A stretch of DNA of 64,000 nt, from NCBI RefSeq assembly GCF_042650645.1, contig NZ_JBHSBI010000020.1:1-64000 (forward strand), in the 5' to 3' direction. Position numbers and translations under genes: made by a program. The notes under the pieces are model-generated. The model made no database searches. It was not told where the DNA came from and was given only the letters and a program-made list of their open reading frames with translations. Positions 25,179 to 34,500 of the stretch are shown here, piece by piece. How positions within the stretch are numbered: position 1 is the first letter of the stretch; every line of letters starts with the position of its first letter. The DNA comes from Nonomuraea purpurea (lineage in GTDB: Bacteria > Actinomycetota > Actinomycetes > Streptosporangiales > Streptosporangiaceae).

Positions 25179-26153
25179 TCACCAGTCGCCGACGAGCTCG
25201 CCGCCGTACCAGGTCTCGATCAGGCGGCGAGCGATCGACACCGGGGGCGGCAGGCGCAGTTCGCCTGACTCCAGTGCGCTCGCCATCTCTTCGCGGGAGT
25301 ACCAGCGGGCTTCGGCGATCTCGTCGGCGTCGGGGATGAGCGTGGTCGTGGTGGCGTCGGCGAAGAAGCCGAGCATGAGGCTGCGCGGGAACGGCCAGGG
25401 CTGGCTGCCGAGGTAGCGCGGGTTGACGACGGTGACGCCGACCTCTTCCGCCACCTCGCGGATCACGGCGTACTCGAGCGACTCGCCCGGCTCCACGAAC
25501 CCGGCCAGGATCGACAGCCGCCCTTCCGGCCACTGCGGGCCTCGGGCGAGCAGGCAGCGGTCGTCCTCGTCGCGGACGAGCATGATCACGGCCGGGTCGA
25601 CGCGCGGGAAGTGCTGGCTGGCGTCCTGCGGGCAGACGCGGATGTGGCCGCCGGCCTGGACGGTGGTGTGGGCGCCGCAGCGCGGGCAGTATTCGTGGCT
25701 CGCGTGCCAGGCCTCCAGCGCCACGGCGTAGACGAGCAGGCCCGCGTCGCGGTCGCCGAGCAGGCCCCCGACCTGGCGCAGCCCGGCCGCCACCGGGGTT
25801 CCCTCGGGCGTGTCGCGCAGGCTCATCGGGACGGTCACGCGGCCGTTGACCTCGCCCGTGGAGATGCCGGGCAGCGGCGCGGCCACGGCGAAGTAGGCGA
25901 CGCCACCCTCGACACCGAGCAGGTAGCGTTCGCCCGAGGGCGCCTGCGCCGGCGTGTACAGCACCGCCTGCACGTCATCGCCCACCCGACGCACCAGCGT
26001 GCGACCGTCATCGATCACCAGCACCCTGGTCGCGGGATCGGTCCAGGCGGCGTCGAGCCACCGTTCGTCGGCCCGCAGCGCCGAGGATCTGTCGATGGTG
26101 CCGCGCGCGAGAAGCAGCGGTCCGACGAGTTGCTCTTCCGCGGTGGTCCCCAT
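25179..26153 (-). CDS. nudC: NAD(H) diphosphatase NudC, 324 aa
   Basis: NUDIX enzyme cleaving NAD(H) to NMN(H) and AMP and, in other bacteria, removing NAD caps from RNA. A zinc-ribbon-like segment (CPRC near residue 174, then VCP) is followed by a Nudix box GFVEPGESLEYAVIREVAEE and the family signature SQPWPFPRS. Only three of the usual four ribbon cysteines are present: the fourth position reads Asp (CPQD). ATG 26153 is divergent from the siderophore operon. Confidence 0.9.
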   Translation of the reverse strand: MGTTAEEQLVGPLLLARGTIDRSSALRADERWLDAAWTDPATRVLVIDDGRTLVRRVGDDVQAVLYTPAQAPSGERYLLGVEGGVAYFAVAAPLPGISTGEVNGRVTVPMSLRDTPEGTPVAAGLRQVGGLLGDRDAGLLVYAVALEAWHASHEYCPRCGAHTTVQAGGHIRVCPQDASQHFPRVDPAVIMLVRDEDDRCLLARGPQWPEGRLSILAGFVEPGESLEYAVIREVAEEVGVTVVNPRYLGSQPWPFPRSLMLGFFADATTTTLIPDADEIAEARWYSREEMASALESGELRLPPPVSIARRLIETWYGGELVGDW

Positions 26154-26244
26154 TTCCGGCCCTCCCCAATTCCGATGTCATCCTATGACCTCGCGGTTGG
26201 CGGGCGATTAACGTATCCGGGCGCCGGGGTGATCTCTGTCGGGC

Positions 26245-26276
26245 TAAGATCGACGAGTTAGGTTAGCCTTACCTGA
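26245..26276 (+). promoter_or_regulatory. iron box (DtxR/IdeR-type operator) upstream of the siderophore operon
   Basis: TTAGGTTAGCCTTACCTGA (26258-26276) agrees with the palindromic DtxR/IdeR/DmdR consensus at all but two or three positions. A possible -10, TAAGAT (26245-26250), lies just upstream, so the operator would cover the start of transcription. The first gene starts at 26298. Expected outcome: repression when iron is plentiful. Confidence 0.85.
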
Positions 26277-26297
26277 TCCTTCGGGGGTGCCTTCGCG

Positions 26298-27440
26298 TTG
26301 CGGCTCTACCTGACCGCGCTCAAGCCAACCGATTCCGTGACAGACGGCTTCCTGCCCGCGGCTCGCGCGCTGGGCTGCGAGGTGACGATCCTGACGGACC
26401 GGCCGGAGCGGCATCCGCACGCTGTGGCGTGCGACGTACGCGACCCGCGCGCCCTGATCGACGCCGTGGAGCAGCTCGGCAGGCCGGACGCGATCTTCTC
26501 CAACTCCGACCACCTGCAGGCGGAGACCGCGCTGGCCGCCGCCTACTTCGGGCTGCCCGGCAAGGACTGGCGGGCGTGCGTGGCCGCCAAGAACAAGTTC
26601 CTGATGCGTCGAAAGCTGGCCGAAGCCGGGATCGAGCACGTGCGGAGCGTCCGGCTTGCCCCCGGCGAGCCGGCGCCCGAGGGGATGCCGTACCCGGTGG
26701 TGCTGAAGCCGCGTGAGGGCGTGGCCAGCGAGGACGTCATGCTCGTCGAACGCGACCTGGCCGGGGCCGTGGCGGAGGTCGGGAAGCGGCGGCCCGGCGA
26801 GGCGCTGGTCGTCGAGGAGTACCTCGAAGGGCCGCTGCGGACGCTGGAGACCCTGGGCGACGGCGAGGAGGTCAGGGTGCTCGGCGGGTTCGAGACCACG
26901 CTGGGCGAGCTGCCGTACTTCGTGGAGGAGCGGCTGGACTGGGCGCCGCGGCATGAGCGGCACGAGGCGCACGTGCTGGACGCGCTACGGGCGCTGGGCG
27001 TCGGGTTCGGCGCCTGCCACACCGAGTACGTGGTGACCGCCGAGGGACCGCGCCTGGTCGAGGTGAACTACCGGGTGATCGGCGACCACTGTGACTTCCT
27101 GCTGGGCGACGTGCTGGGGGTCCCGGTGTTCGAGTGGATCCTGCGCACGCACCTCGGTGAGCGGGTGCCCGCCGTGCCAGGGACCTCGGCGTACGGAAGC
27201 GCGGTCAGCCTGGTCGCCGACCGCCCGGGAACGATCAGAAAGGCCCCCGGGCACGAGTCCGTGACGCTGGGCGAGGTACGGCTCCGGCATCGCCCGCTCA
27301 GGGACGTGGGAGAGGTCGTCTCGCTCACCCACACCAACCGCGACTACCTGGGCGTCGTCCGCGCGATCGGCCCCGACAGGGAGCGCGTGGACGCCGCCGT
27401 CGAGGGCTACCGGGCGAGCCGGCCGTGGGTGATCGAATGA
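26298..27440 (+). CDS. ATP-grasp ligase of siderophore operon (PvsA-like), 380 aa
   Basis: ATP-grasp fold with VVLKPREGVASEDVML (ATP-binding strand and loop, near residue 135), VVEEYLEG, and the metal-binding EVNYRVIGDHCD near 255. ATP-grasp enzymes form amide or ester bonds through acyl-phosphates. Start is TTG 26298, just after an iron box. The stop overlaps the next gene by 4 bases (ATGA). As the first gene before two IucA/IucC synthetases and a decarboxylase, it holds the place of PvsA in vibrioferrin synthesis; the homology is by context and class, not alignment. Confidence 0.8.
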   Translation: MRLYLTALKPTDSVTDGFLPAARALGCEVTILTDRPERHPHAVACDVRDPRALIDAVEQLGRPDAIFSNSDHLQAETALAAAYFGLPGKDWRACVAAKNKFLMRRKLAEAGIEHVRSVRLAPGEPAPEGMPYPVVLKPREGVASEDVMLVERDLAGAVAEVGKRRPGEALVVEEYLEGPLRTLETLGDGEEVRVLGGFETTLGELPYFVEERLDWAPRHERHEAHVLDALRALGVGFGACHTEYVVTAEGPRLVEVNYRVIGDHCDFLLGDVLGVPVFEWILRTHLGERVPAVPGTSAYGSAVSLVADRPGTIRKAPGHESVTLGEVRLRHRPLRDVGEVVSLTHTNRDYLGVVRAIGPDRERVDAAVEGYRASRPWVIE

Positions 27441-28921
27441 GCGCTCGGGAGGCCTATCTGGCCGCCCGGGTGCTGAACGCCCTGCTGCGCGAGGACTACG
27501 GCGATCTGTCCGCCCGCGTCACCAGGACCAAGGCGGGGCCGGGGCTGGCGCTGGCGGACGGGCGCTGGGTGCGCCTGGCGGCCGGCGGGCTCTTCCAGGA
27601 CTTCGTGGTGGCCGAGGACGAGCTGCTGGGGCTGGAGCAGGTGCTGGAGACGCTGGCCGAGGTGGCGGATCCGGCCGACGCCGAGGGCGTGGCGGCCTTC
27701 TTCGAGGAGTGCCTGGCGGCGCTGGCCGCGCTGGAGCTGCACGACGCGCACGCGGCCGAGGTGCTGGCGCGCGGGCCCTCGTACGAGACGCTGGCCGCCT
27801 TCGTGGACCACCCGGTCTACCCGACCTCCCGCGCCAGGACGGGGTTGTCGGAGGCGGAGCTGCTGGCGTACGCGCCCGAGTTCGCGCCGGCCTTCGACCT
27901 GCGGTGGGCGGCGGTCCCGCGGCGCGCGCTCGCGCCCGGCTCGGCCTCCGGCCTGCCCGACGGCCTGGCGCCCTGGGAGTGCGGGCCCGACGAGGTGCTC
28001 TTCCCCGTGCATCCGTTGTCGGCCGGCGAGGTGGGCCGGATCGACGGGGTCAGGGTGCTGGACGCATCCGCGGTCACCGTGCGGCCCACGTTGTCGATGC
28101 GGACGGTTGAGATCGACCCGCGCACCCACCTGAAGCTGCCCCTGCCGATCAGCACCCTGGGCGTGAGAAACCGCCGCTCGATCAAGCCGGGCACGCTCGC
28201 CGACGGCGCCAGAGCGGAAAGGCTGCTGCGTGAGCTGGCCGACCCCGACGTGGTGCTGGCCGACGAGCAGACCTGGGCCCACACCGGGCACGAGTACCTG
28301 GCGTGGATGGTCAGGCGGCTGCCCGAGGGGACGATCGTGCCCGTCGCCGCGCTGACCGCGCCCGGCGTGCCGGTGGAGCTCGGCGAGGTGCTCCCCCGCT
28401 ACCTGCGGCTGCTGCTGCGGTGGAACGTGCGCCTGTTCGTGCGCTACGGCGTCGCGCTGGAGGCGCACCAGCAGAACCTCGCCCTGCTCTTCCAGGGCGA
28501 GCGCCTGCGGCTGCTGGTCAAGGACAACGACGGGCTGCTGGCGTCGCCGTCCAGGCTGGCCGCCGCGGGGGTCGGGGTGCCGGCCTTCGCCGACGAGCGG
28601 ATGCTGTGCGACGACCCGCACGCGCTGGCGGACGTGTTCGTGACGATCACGCTGCACCTGGCGGCGGCGGCCGTGGCGTTCGGGGTGCTGCCGCACGCGC
28701 GGGCTGCGGCGCTGCTGCGCGACACGCTGTCCGAGGCGCTCGACGAGTACGGCGACGACCCCATGGCCAGGCTCCTGCGCGCCAGGACGCTCGGCGCGGC
28801 CCGGCTGACCGGCAAATCCATGATCACGGCGGGCACGCTCGTGGCCAAGGAGCGCTCCGGGGCGCGTGACATCAACAAGTACTACGGCACCAGCGGCCCC
28901 AACTACCTGAGGAGAGCTTGA
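27437..28921 (+). CDS. IucA/IucC family siderophore synthetase (first), 494 aa
   Basis: NRPS-independent siderophore (NIS) synthetase. These enzymes adenylate a carboxylate such as citrate and join it to an amine or alcohol. Motifs: KLPLPISTLGVRNRRSIKPG and EAHQQNLAL (near 345). The ATP-binding HPxHPxxKxRxG motif reads HPVYPTSRARTG (near 128), with the second His changed to Tyr and the Lys to Arg; VHPLSAGE replaces the usual PVHPWQ. These changes may reflect substrate or mechanism. ATG 27437 overlaps the ATP-grasp stop; the next gene starts one base after its stop. Confidence 0.88.
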   Translation: MSAREAYLAARVLNALLREDYGDLSARVTRTKAGPGLALADGRWVRLAAGGLFQDFVVAEDELLGLEQVLETLAEVADPADAEGVAAFFEECLAALAALELHDAHAAEVLARGPSYETLAAFVDHPVYPTSRARTGLSEAELLAYAPEFAPAFDLRWAAVPRRALAPGSASGLPDGLAPWECGPDEVLFPVHPLSAGEVGRIDGVRVLDASAVTVRPTLSMRTVEIDPRTHLKLPLPISTLGVRNRRSIKPGTLADGARAERLLRELADPDVVLADEQTWAHTGHEYLAWMVRRLPEGTIVPVAALTAPGVPVELGEVLPRYLRLLLRWNVRLFVRYGVALEAHQQNLALLFQGERLRLLVKDNDGLLASPSRLAAAGVGVPAFADERMLCDDPHALADVFVTITLHLAAAAVAFGVLPHARAAALLRDTLSEALDEYGDDPMARLLRARTLGAARLTGKSMITAGTLVAKERSGARDINKYYGTSGPNYLRRA

Positions 28922-30454
28922 ATGCAAGGACTTGTCAGCGATAGGCCCTCCGCCCTGGCCGAGGAGGCGACGCTGGCGGCCCTGCTGCGCTGCTGCGTGC
29001 GGGAGGTGGCCGGGCCGCGCGGCCTGGTCTGGCCGGCGCCGCCGTACCTGCTGCTGCGGGTGGCGGGCACGCTGCTGCGGGCCCGCACGCACGGCGGCGC
29101 GGCGCTGCGTTTCGACGGCGCGCCCGAGCGCCTGGAGGGCGGCGCCTGGCAGCCGCTGGCGGTCGACGAGCTGGTGCGCCTGGTCGAAGCCGACCTGCGC
29201 GGGCACAACGGCGAGTTCGCCGGGCAGGTGGCCGCCAGCAGGGACGCGGTGGCCGCGATCCTGCGGGCCAGGGCGGAGGCCGTGCCGCCCGCCGATCCCT
29301 GGCTGGCCTCGGAGCAGGCGCTGGTGTTCGGGCACCCGTTCCACCCCAGCCCCAAGTCGCGCGGCGGGGACGACTGGCTGCGGTACGCGCCCGAGGCGCA
29401 CGCCGAGTTCCCCGTCAGGTTGCTCGGCGTGCGGGAGGACGTGCTGGCCGAGGAGGGCGACCTGTCGGCGCTCGATGGGATGGGGGCGGCGCCTTCGGGC
29501 TACCGGGTGCTGCCGGCGCATCCGTGGCAGGTCGAGTTGCTGCGGCCCGCTCTGGGGGCCGAGCTGATCGATCTGGGGCCGGGCCCGGTCGTGCTGCCGA
29601 CCTCGTCGGTTCGGACCGTGTACGCCCCCGAGGCGGAGGTCTGCCTGAAGTTCTCCCTGGATGTGCGGATCACGAACTGCCTGCGGAAGAACGCCTGGTA
29701 CGAGCTGGCCGGCGCCGTAGAGCTCACCTCACGCCTTACCCCGATTTTTCAGGAAACGGTGGTGAAGTACCCCGCCACCCGCTGGCTCCCCGAGCCCGGC
29801 CACCGCTCGGCCGCGCTCGGCACCAGGCTCCACGAGGGCCTGGGCGTGATCGTCCGGGAGAGCCCCTGGGCGGTCTGCTCCCCCGGCGTGACCCCGGTCC
29901 TGGCCGCCGCCCTCGTCCTGGAGGCCCCACCTGGCGATCCGCTCGCCTGGTGGTCGGCGTATGTGTCGGCGGTCGCGCCGCCGGTGCTGGAGTTGTACTT
30001 CACGCACGGCGTCGTCCTGGAACCCCATCTCCAGAACGTCCTGGTCGGACTGGACGGCTCCGGGATGCCCGCGCAGGCCGTCTTCCGCGACCTGGAGGGC
30101 GCCAAGCTCGTCGCCGGCCGCCACGACCTCGACGGGCTGCACCCCGAGGTCGCCGGGGCCCTCACCTACGACGCCGAACGGGGCTGGGCCCGCGTCGTCT
30201 ACTGCCTGCTGGTCAACCACCTCACCGAGATCGCCGCCACCGTGGCGGGCCAGGACGACGACCTGCTGCGTGAGTTGTGGCGGCTCGCCCACGACCTGCT
30301 CGCCCGCCAGGCCGGCGAGCTCGGCCGGCCGCTGCCGCTGTCGGACCTGCTGGCGGGGGCGCCGCTGCCGGCCAAGGCGAACCTAGGCGTGCGCTGGGCC
30401 AGGGCCGCCGACCGGGCCGCCGGGTACGTGCCGATCGCGAACCCGCTGGCATGA
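28922..30454 (+). CDS. IucA/IucC family siderophore synthetase (second), 510 aa
   Basis: Second NIS synthetase, with canonical motifs: GHPFHPSPKSRGG (near residue 139), LPAHPWQVE (near 197), CLKFSLDVRITNCLRKN (near 242) and LEPHLQNVLV (near 363). Immediately follows the first synthetase and ends in an ATGA overlap with the decarboxylase gene. Two synthetases imply two successive condensations on a citrate-like core. It corresponds in position to PvsD of the vibrioferrin pathway. Confidence 0.92.
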   Translation: MQGLVSDRPSALAEEATLAALLRCCVREVAGPRGLVWPAPPYLLLRVAGTLLRARTHGGAALRFDGAPERLEGGAWQPLAVDELVRLVEADLRGHNGEFAGQVAASRDAVAAILRARAEAVPPADPWLASEQALVFGHPFHPSPKSRGGDDWLRYAPEAHAEFPVRLLGVREDVLAEEGDLSALDGMGAAPSGYRVLPAHPWQVELLRPALGAELIDLGPGPVVLPTSSVRTVYAPEAEVCLKFSLDVRITNCLRKNAWYELAGAVELTSRLTPIFQETVVKYPATRWLPEPGHRSAALGTRLHEGLGVIVRESPWAVCSPGVTPVLAAALVLEAPPGDPLAWWSAYVSAVAPPVLELYFTHGVVLEPHLQNVLVGLDGSGMPAQAVFRDLEGAKLVAGRHDLDGLHPEVAGALTYDAERGWARVVYCLLVNHLTEIAATVAGQDDDLLRELWRLAHDLLARQAGELGRPLPLSDLLAGAPLPAKANLGVRWARAADRAAGYVPIANPLA

Positions 30455-31521
30455 TCCCCGCCCGCGTCCAGGACGCCGCCCTGCGCCTGCCCTCCGCCCC
30501 CGCCTACCTCTACGACCTCCCCGGTCTGGACGAGCACGTCGCGTCCGTCAGGCGCGCGCTGGGCGCCGTCGAGCTGTACTACGCCGTCAAGGCCAACCCG
30601 GACGCCGAGCTGCTGCGCGTGCTGGCCGGGCACGTGGACGGGTTCGAGGTGTCGTCGCGGGGCGAGCACGCGCACGTCACGGCGCTCTTCCCGGACAGGC
30701 CCGTGGCGCTCGGCGGGCCCGGCAAGACCGACGCCGAGCTGCGCCTGCCGCACCACCGCATCCACGTCGAGTCCCCCAACGAGCTGCGCCGCCTGCGCGC
30801 CACGGGTCTGGAGGCCGACGTACTGCTCAGGCTCAACCCCGACCTGCCGGTTGCGGGCGCGGCGCTGACGATGAGCGGGCCGTTCGGGATGGACGAGGCG
30901 GGCGCGGCGGAGTGCCTGCCGCTCTTCGACGAGCGCGTGCGGCTGCGCGGTCTGCACACCCACCTGGCCAGCGGCCTGGACGCCGGCCAGTTGCTCGGCC
31001 TGGCGCGCACGCTGCTGGACAACGGCCACGAGGAGGTCAACCTCGGCGGCGGCATGGCGGTCTCCTACGCCGAACCGGAGGCCCGCTTCGACTGGACGGC
31101 CTACGGCTCGGGGCTGGAGGCGCTGCGCCGGGGCAGGACGCTGCGCGTCGAGCCGGGCCGGGCGCTGACCGCCTACTGCGGCTACTACGTGACCACGGTC
31201 GTGGACGTCAAGCGGGTGCGCGGCGAGGCGTACGCGATCCTGCTGGGCGGCACGCACCACCTGCGGACGCCGGCGACCAAGGGGCACGACCAGCCGTGCG
31301 TCGTGCTCCCGACGGGCGGGGGCCAGGGCGTCGAGGACGAGCCGATCACGCTGGTCGGCCAGCTATGCACGCCAAAAGACGTCTTTTCCCGAAAAATCGT
31401 GACCTCGGCGCACATTGGGGACACGGTGGTCTTCGAGATGGCCGGGGCCTACGCCTGGAACATCTCCCACCACGACTTCCTCATGCACCCGAACCCGGCC
31501 TTCCACTATCTGCGATCCTGA
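30451..31521 (+). CDS. type III PLP-dependent decarboxylase (LysA/PvsE/SbnH-like), 356 aa
   Basis: Fold III PLP enzyme of the ornithine/diaminopimelate decarboxylase group. The PLP Lys is in YYAVKANPD (near residue 49); EVSSRGE, GLHTHLAS, NLGGGMAV and VEPGRALTA are further family motifs. In siderophore clusters this class makes the amine building block, e.g. ethanolamine from a seryl precursor (PvsE) or a diamine (SbnH). ATG 30451 overlaps the previous stop. The 3' end overlaps the convergent adnB gene by 41 bases. Confidence 0.88.
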   Translation: MIPARVQDAALRLPSAPAYLYDLPGLDEHVASVRRALGAVELYYAVKANPDAELLRVLAGHVDGFEVSSRGEHAHVTALFPDRPVALGGPGKTDAELRLPHHRIHVESPNELRRLRATGLEADVLLRLNPDLPVAGAALTMSGPFGMDEAGAAECLPLFDERVRLRGLHTHLASGLDAGQLLGLARTLLDNGHEEVNLGGGMAVSYAEPEARFDWTAYGSGLEALRRGRTLRVEPGRALTAYCGYYVTTVVDVKRVRGEAYAILLGGTHHLRTPATKGHDQPCVVLPTGGGQGVEDEPITLVGQLCTPKDVFSRKIVTSAHIGDTVVFEMAGAYAWNISHHDFLMHPNPAFHYLRS

Positions 31522-34500
31522 CACGCTCGATCAGCGCGACCAGGCCGTCGGCGTCGAGCAGGTTCACCGGCCGCACCGTGCGGTTCGAGCGCACGTAGTG
31601 GAAGGCCGCCCGCACCTTCTCCAGCGGCACCCCCGCCAGGTGCGACCAGGCCAGCCGGTAGGCCGCCAGCTGCACGGTGGCGGCCTTGGCCGCCTTCTTG
31701 CCCTTGGGCGGCTCACCGGTCTTCCAGTCGACGACCTCGTAGCCGCCGTCGGGCAGCTCGAAGACGGCGTCCATCCGCCCGCGCACCAGCCGGTCGGCGA
31801 TCATGGTCTCGAACGGGACCTCCAGGTCGACCGGGCGCCGGTCGGCCCATTCGCTGGCCTCGAACCGCTCCTGCAGCTCGGCGAGCCGCACGTCGGCCTC
31901 CTCCAGCTCGTCGTACAGCTCAAGGTCGTCGATCAGCCGCTGCTGGTCCCAGCGCGTCTCCAGCCACTTGTGGAACGAGGTGCCGCGCCTGGCCAGAGGC
32001 GCGGGCCTGACCGGGACGGGACGGCGGATCCTGCGGGCCAGCTCGCCCGGGTCGGCCGCCAGCGTCACCAGCGACGACACCGTCAGCTTGCCCGGCAGCT
32101 CGACGATCGTGGCCGGCTGCCTGCGGTGCTGCTCACGCTCGCGCAGCAGCAGGTCGGTGTCGCGGTCCCAGGCGCGCAGCCGTTCCTCCTCGAACGCCCG
32201 CAGCGGCTCGTCCTCCTCCGCCGGGACCAGCGTGCCCGCCAGGGCCTCCTCCACCAGGTGGGCGCCGTCGAGCACCGACTCGTAGCGCAGCCCCTCGGGC
32301 GTGACCGGCCAGACGGCCTCGGCCGGCTCGGCGAGCAGCGGATTCGTGGCGCCCTCCGCCACCTCATCGGCCCAGACCGAGACGCGGTCGGCGGTGTCGC
32401 GGATCTCCAGCAGGAAGTCCGACGGCGCAAGCGGCTTGGTGGCGCTGCCCCAGCGGTAGCCGGAGGCGATCAGGTGGTAGTGGGCGCGGGTGACGGCGAC
32501 GTAGGCGAGCCTGCGCTCCTCCATCAGGTCGCGCTCGCGGCAGTGGACGTCGAACACGGCCAGTTCCTCCCTGCTCAGCCCGCTCAGCCTGGGCAGGTCG
32601 GCGGCGTCGCCACGCAGGGGGTAGGGGAGTTTGCGGGGGTTCTCCGTCCAGCGGCTGTTCATGACCGGCGTGGCGGGGAAGATGCTGCCCGTCGCGATCG
32701 TCCCCTTCGAGCTGACGAGCTGCGACAAGCCGGGCACGACCACGATGGGCCACTCCAGGCCCTTGGAGGCGTGCACGGTCATCAGCTTGACGCTGTTGCT
32801 CTCGCCGACGCGGCCGGCCTCCAGACCGAACTCCTCGCTCTCGGCCGCCTGCAGGTAGGCCAGGAACGCGCCGAGCGTCGGGTCCTCGGCGTCGCCGGCG
32901 AACCTGGAGGCGGCGTCCAGGAAGGCGTCCAGGTCGGCCCGCGCGGCGAACGCGCCCGCCGTGCCGCTGCGCGCGGCCACCTCGATGTCCAGCCCGAGCC
33001 TGCGTTCGACCTCGGTGATCAGGTCGGGCAGCGGCTGCGCGGCGTGCGCGCGCAGCTGGCGCAGCTCCTGGGCGAGCGCGACAAGCCTGGTGCGGGCCAG
33101 CGGCGAGAACGACTCCAGCCACTCCTCCCGGTCCGGCAGCTCGTCCAGGGCGTCGACCAGGCTGCCGCGCTCCTCGGCCAGGTCGGCCACCACCTGGTCG
33201 AGCGGGTCGTCCTCGCGGTGGCTCTCGCTCAGCTCGCGGGCCAGCTGCCTGGCCTGCTCGCCCAGCACCCGCAGGTCGGCGGGGCCGATCCGCCAGCGCG
33301 GCCCTGCCAGCAGCCTGGCCAGCGCGTCGCCGGACGTGGCGTCGTACAGGACGCGCAGGGTGGCGACGATGTCGTTCACCTCGGGCACGGTCAGCAGGCC
33401 GCCGAGGCCGACGACCTCGACGGGGATGTCGCGCTCCTCCAGCGCCCTGCGCAGCGCGGGGAACTGCGAGCGCCTGCGGGCCAGGATCGCGACGTCCTGG
33501 GGCTGGACGGCGAGGGTCTTCTTGCGTTCCTTCTCGCCCCAGGGCATGCCGTCGGGCGCGACCTCCTGGCCGAGGATCCTGGCGATGCCGCCGGCGATCC
33601 AGGCGGCCTCGTCGTCGGCGGTCTCGTGGAAGGCGCAGGTGACGCGGCCCCGGTCGACGCGGTTGGGGCCGGGCACCAGGACCGGCACCTCGCGGGCCTC
33701 CATACGCAGCGGGAGCTGCACGCGGGCGGCGACGTCGAGGACGCGGTCGCCGTTGCGGAAGCTGACGCTGAGCTGGCGGACCTCGGCGGGGTCGCCCGCG
33801 CCCGTCCTGAAGTCGCGGGGGAAGCGGCGCAGGTTGCCCGCCGACGCGCCGCGCCAGCCGTAGATCGACTGGCAGGGGTCGCCCACGGCGGTGACCGGGT
33901 GGCCGCCGCCGTACAGGGAGCGCAGCAGGACGAGCTGGGCGTGGCTGGTGTCCTGGTACTCGTCGAGCAGGACCACGGAGTAGCGGGCGCGCTCCATCTC
34001 GCCGACCTCCTTGTGGCCCGCCGCGATCCTGGCCGCCAGGGACATCTGGTCGCCGTAGTCGATGACCTCGCGGCCCCTTTTGAGCCGTTCGTACGCCTCC
34101 ACCAGCGGCAGGAGCTGTTCCCTGGCCGCGTGGACGCTGACCGGCTTGCCCTGGGCGGCCACCCGCCTGCCCGGCAGCGTGTCGTAGTGCTCCTTCAGCC
34201 ACTCCCCCACCCGCCGCACGTCGGCCCCGGCGCGCAGGTGCTCCTGCAACTCGCCCGCGAGCTCCAGGACGGCGGCCGTGACCGACGGCGGGCCCAGCTC
34301 GATCTTGTCCATCGGCCCGTCGTACATCGCCACCACCCGGGAGGCGAGCTGCCACGACACGGCCGGGGTGACCAGGCGCATGGTCGGCTCCAGGCCCTCG
34401 CGCAGCGCGTGGTCGGTGACCAGGCGGGCGGCGTAGGCGTGGTAGGTGGAGACGGTCGGCTCGTTGTCGAGCGCGCCCGGCTCGACCAGGCCCGCCTCGG

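Noticed and set aside
25179..26153. Loss of NudC zinc site because the fourth Cys is Asp
   Set aside because: Not reported as a finding: ribbon ligands vary in this family and I cannot tell without an alignment whether this is typical of actinobacterial NudC.
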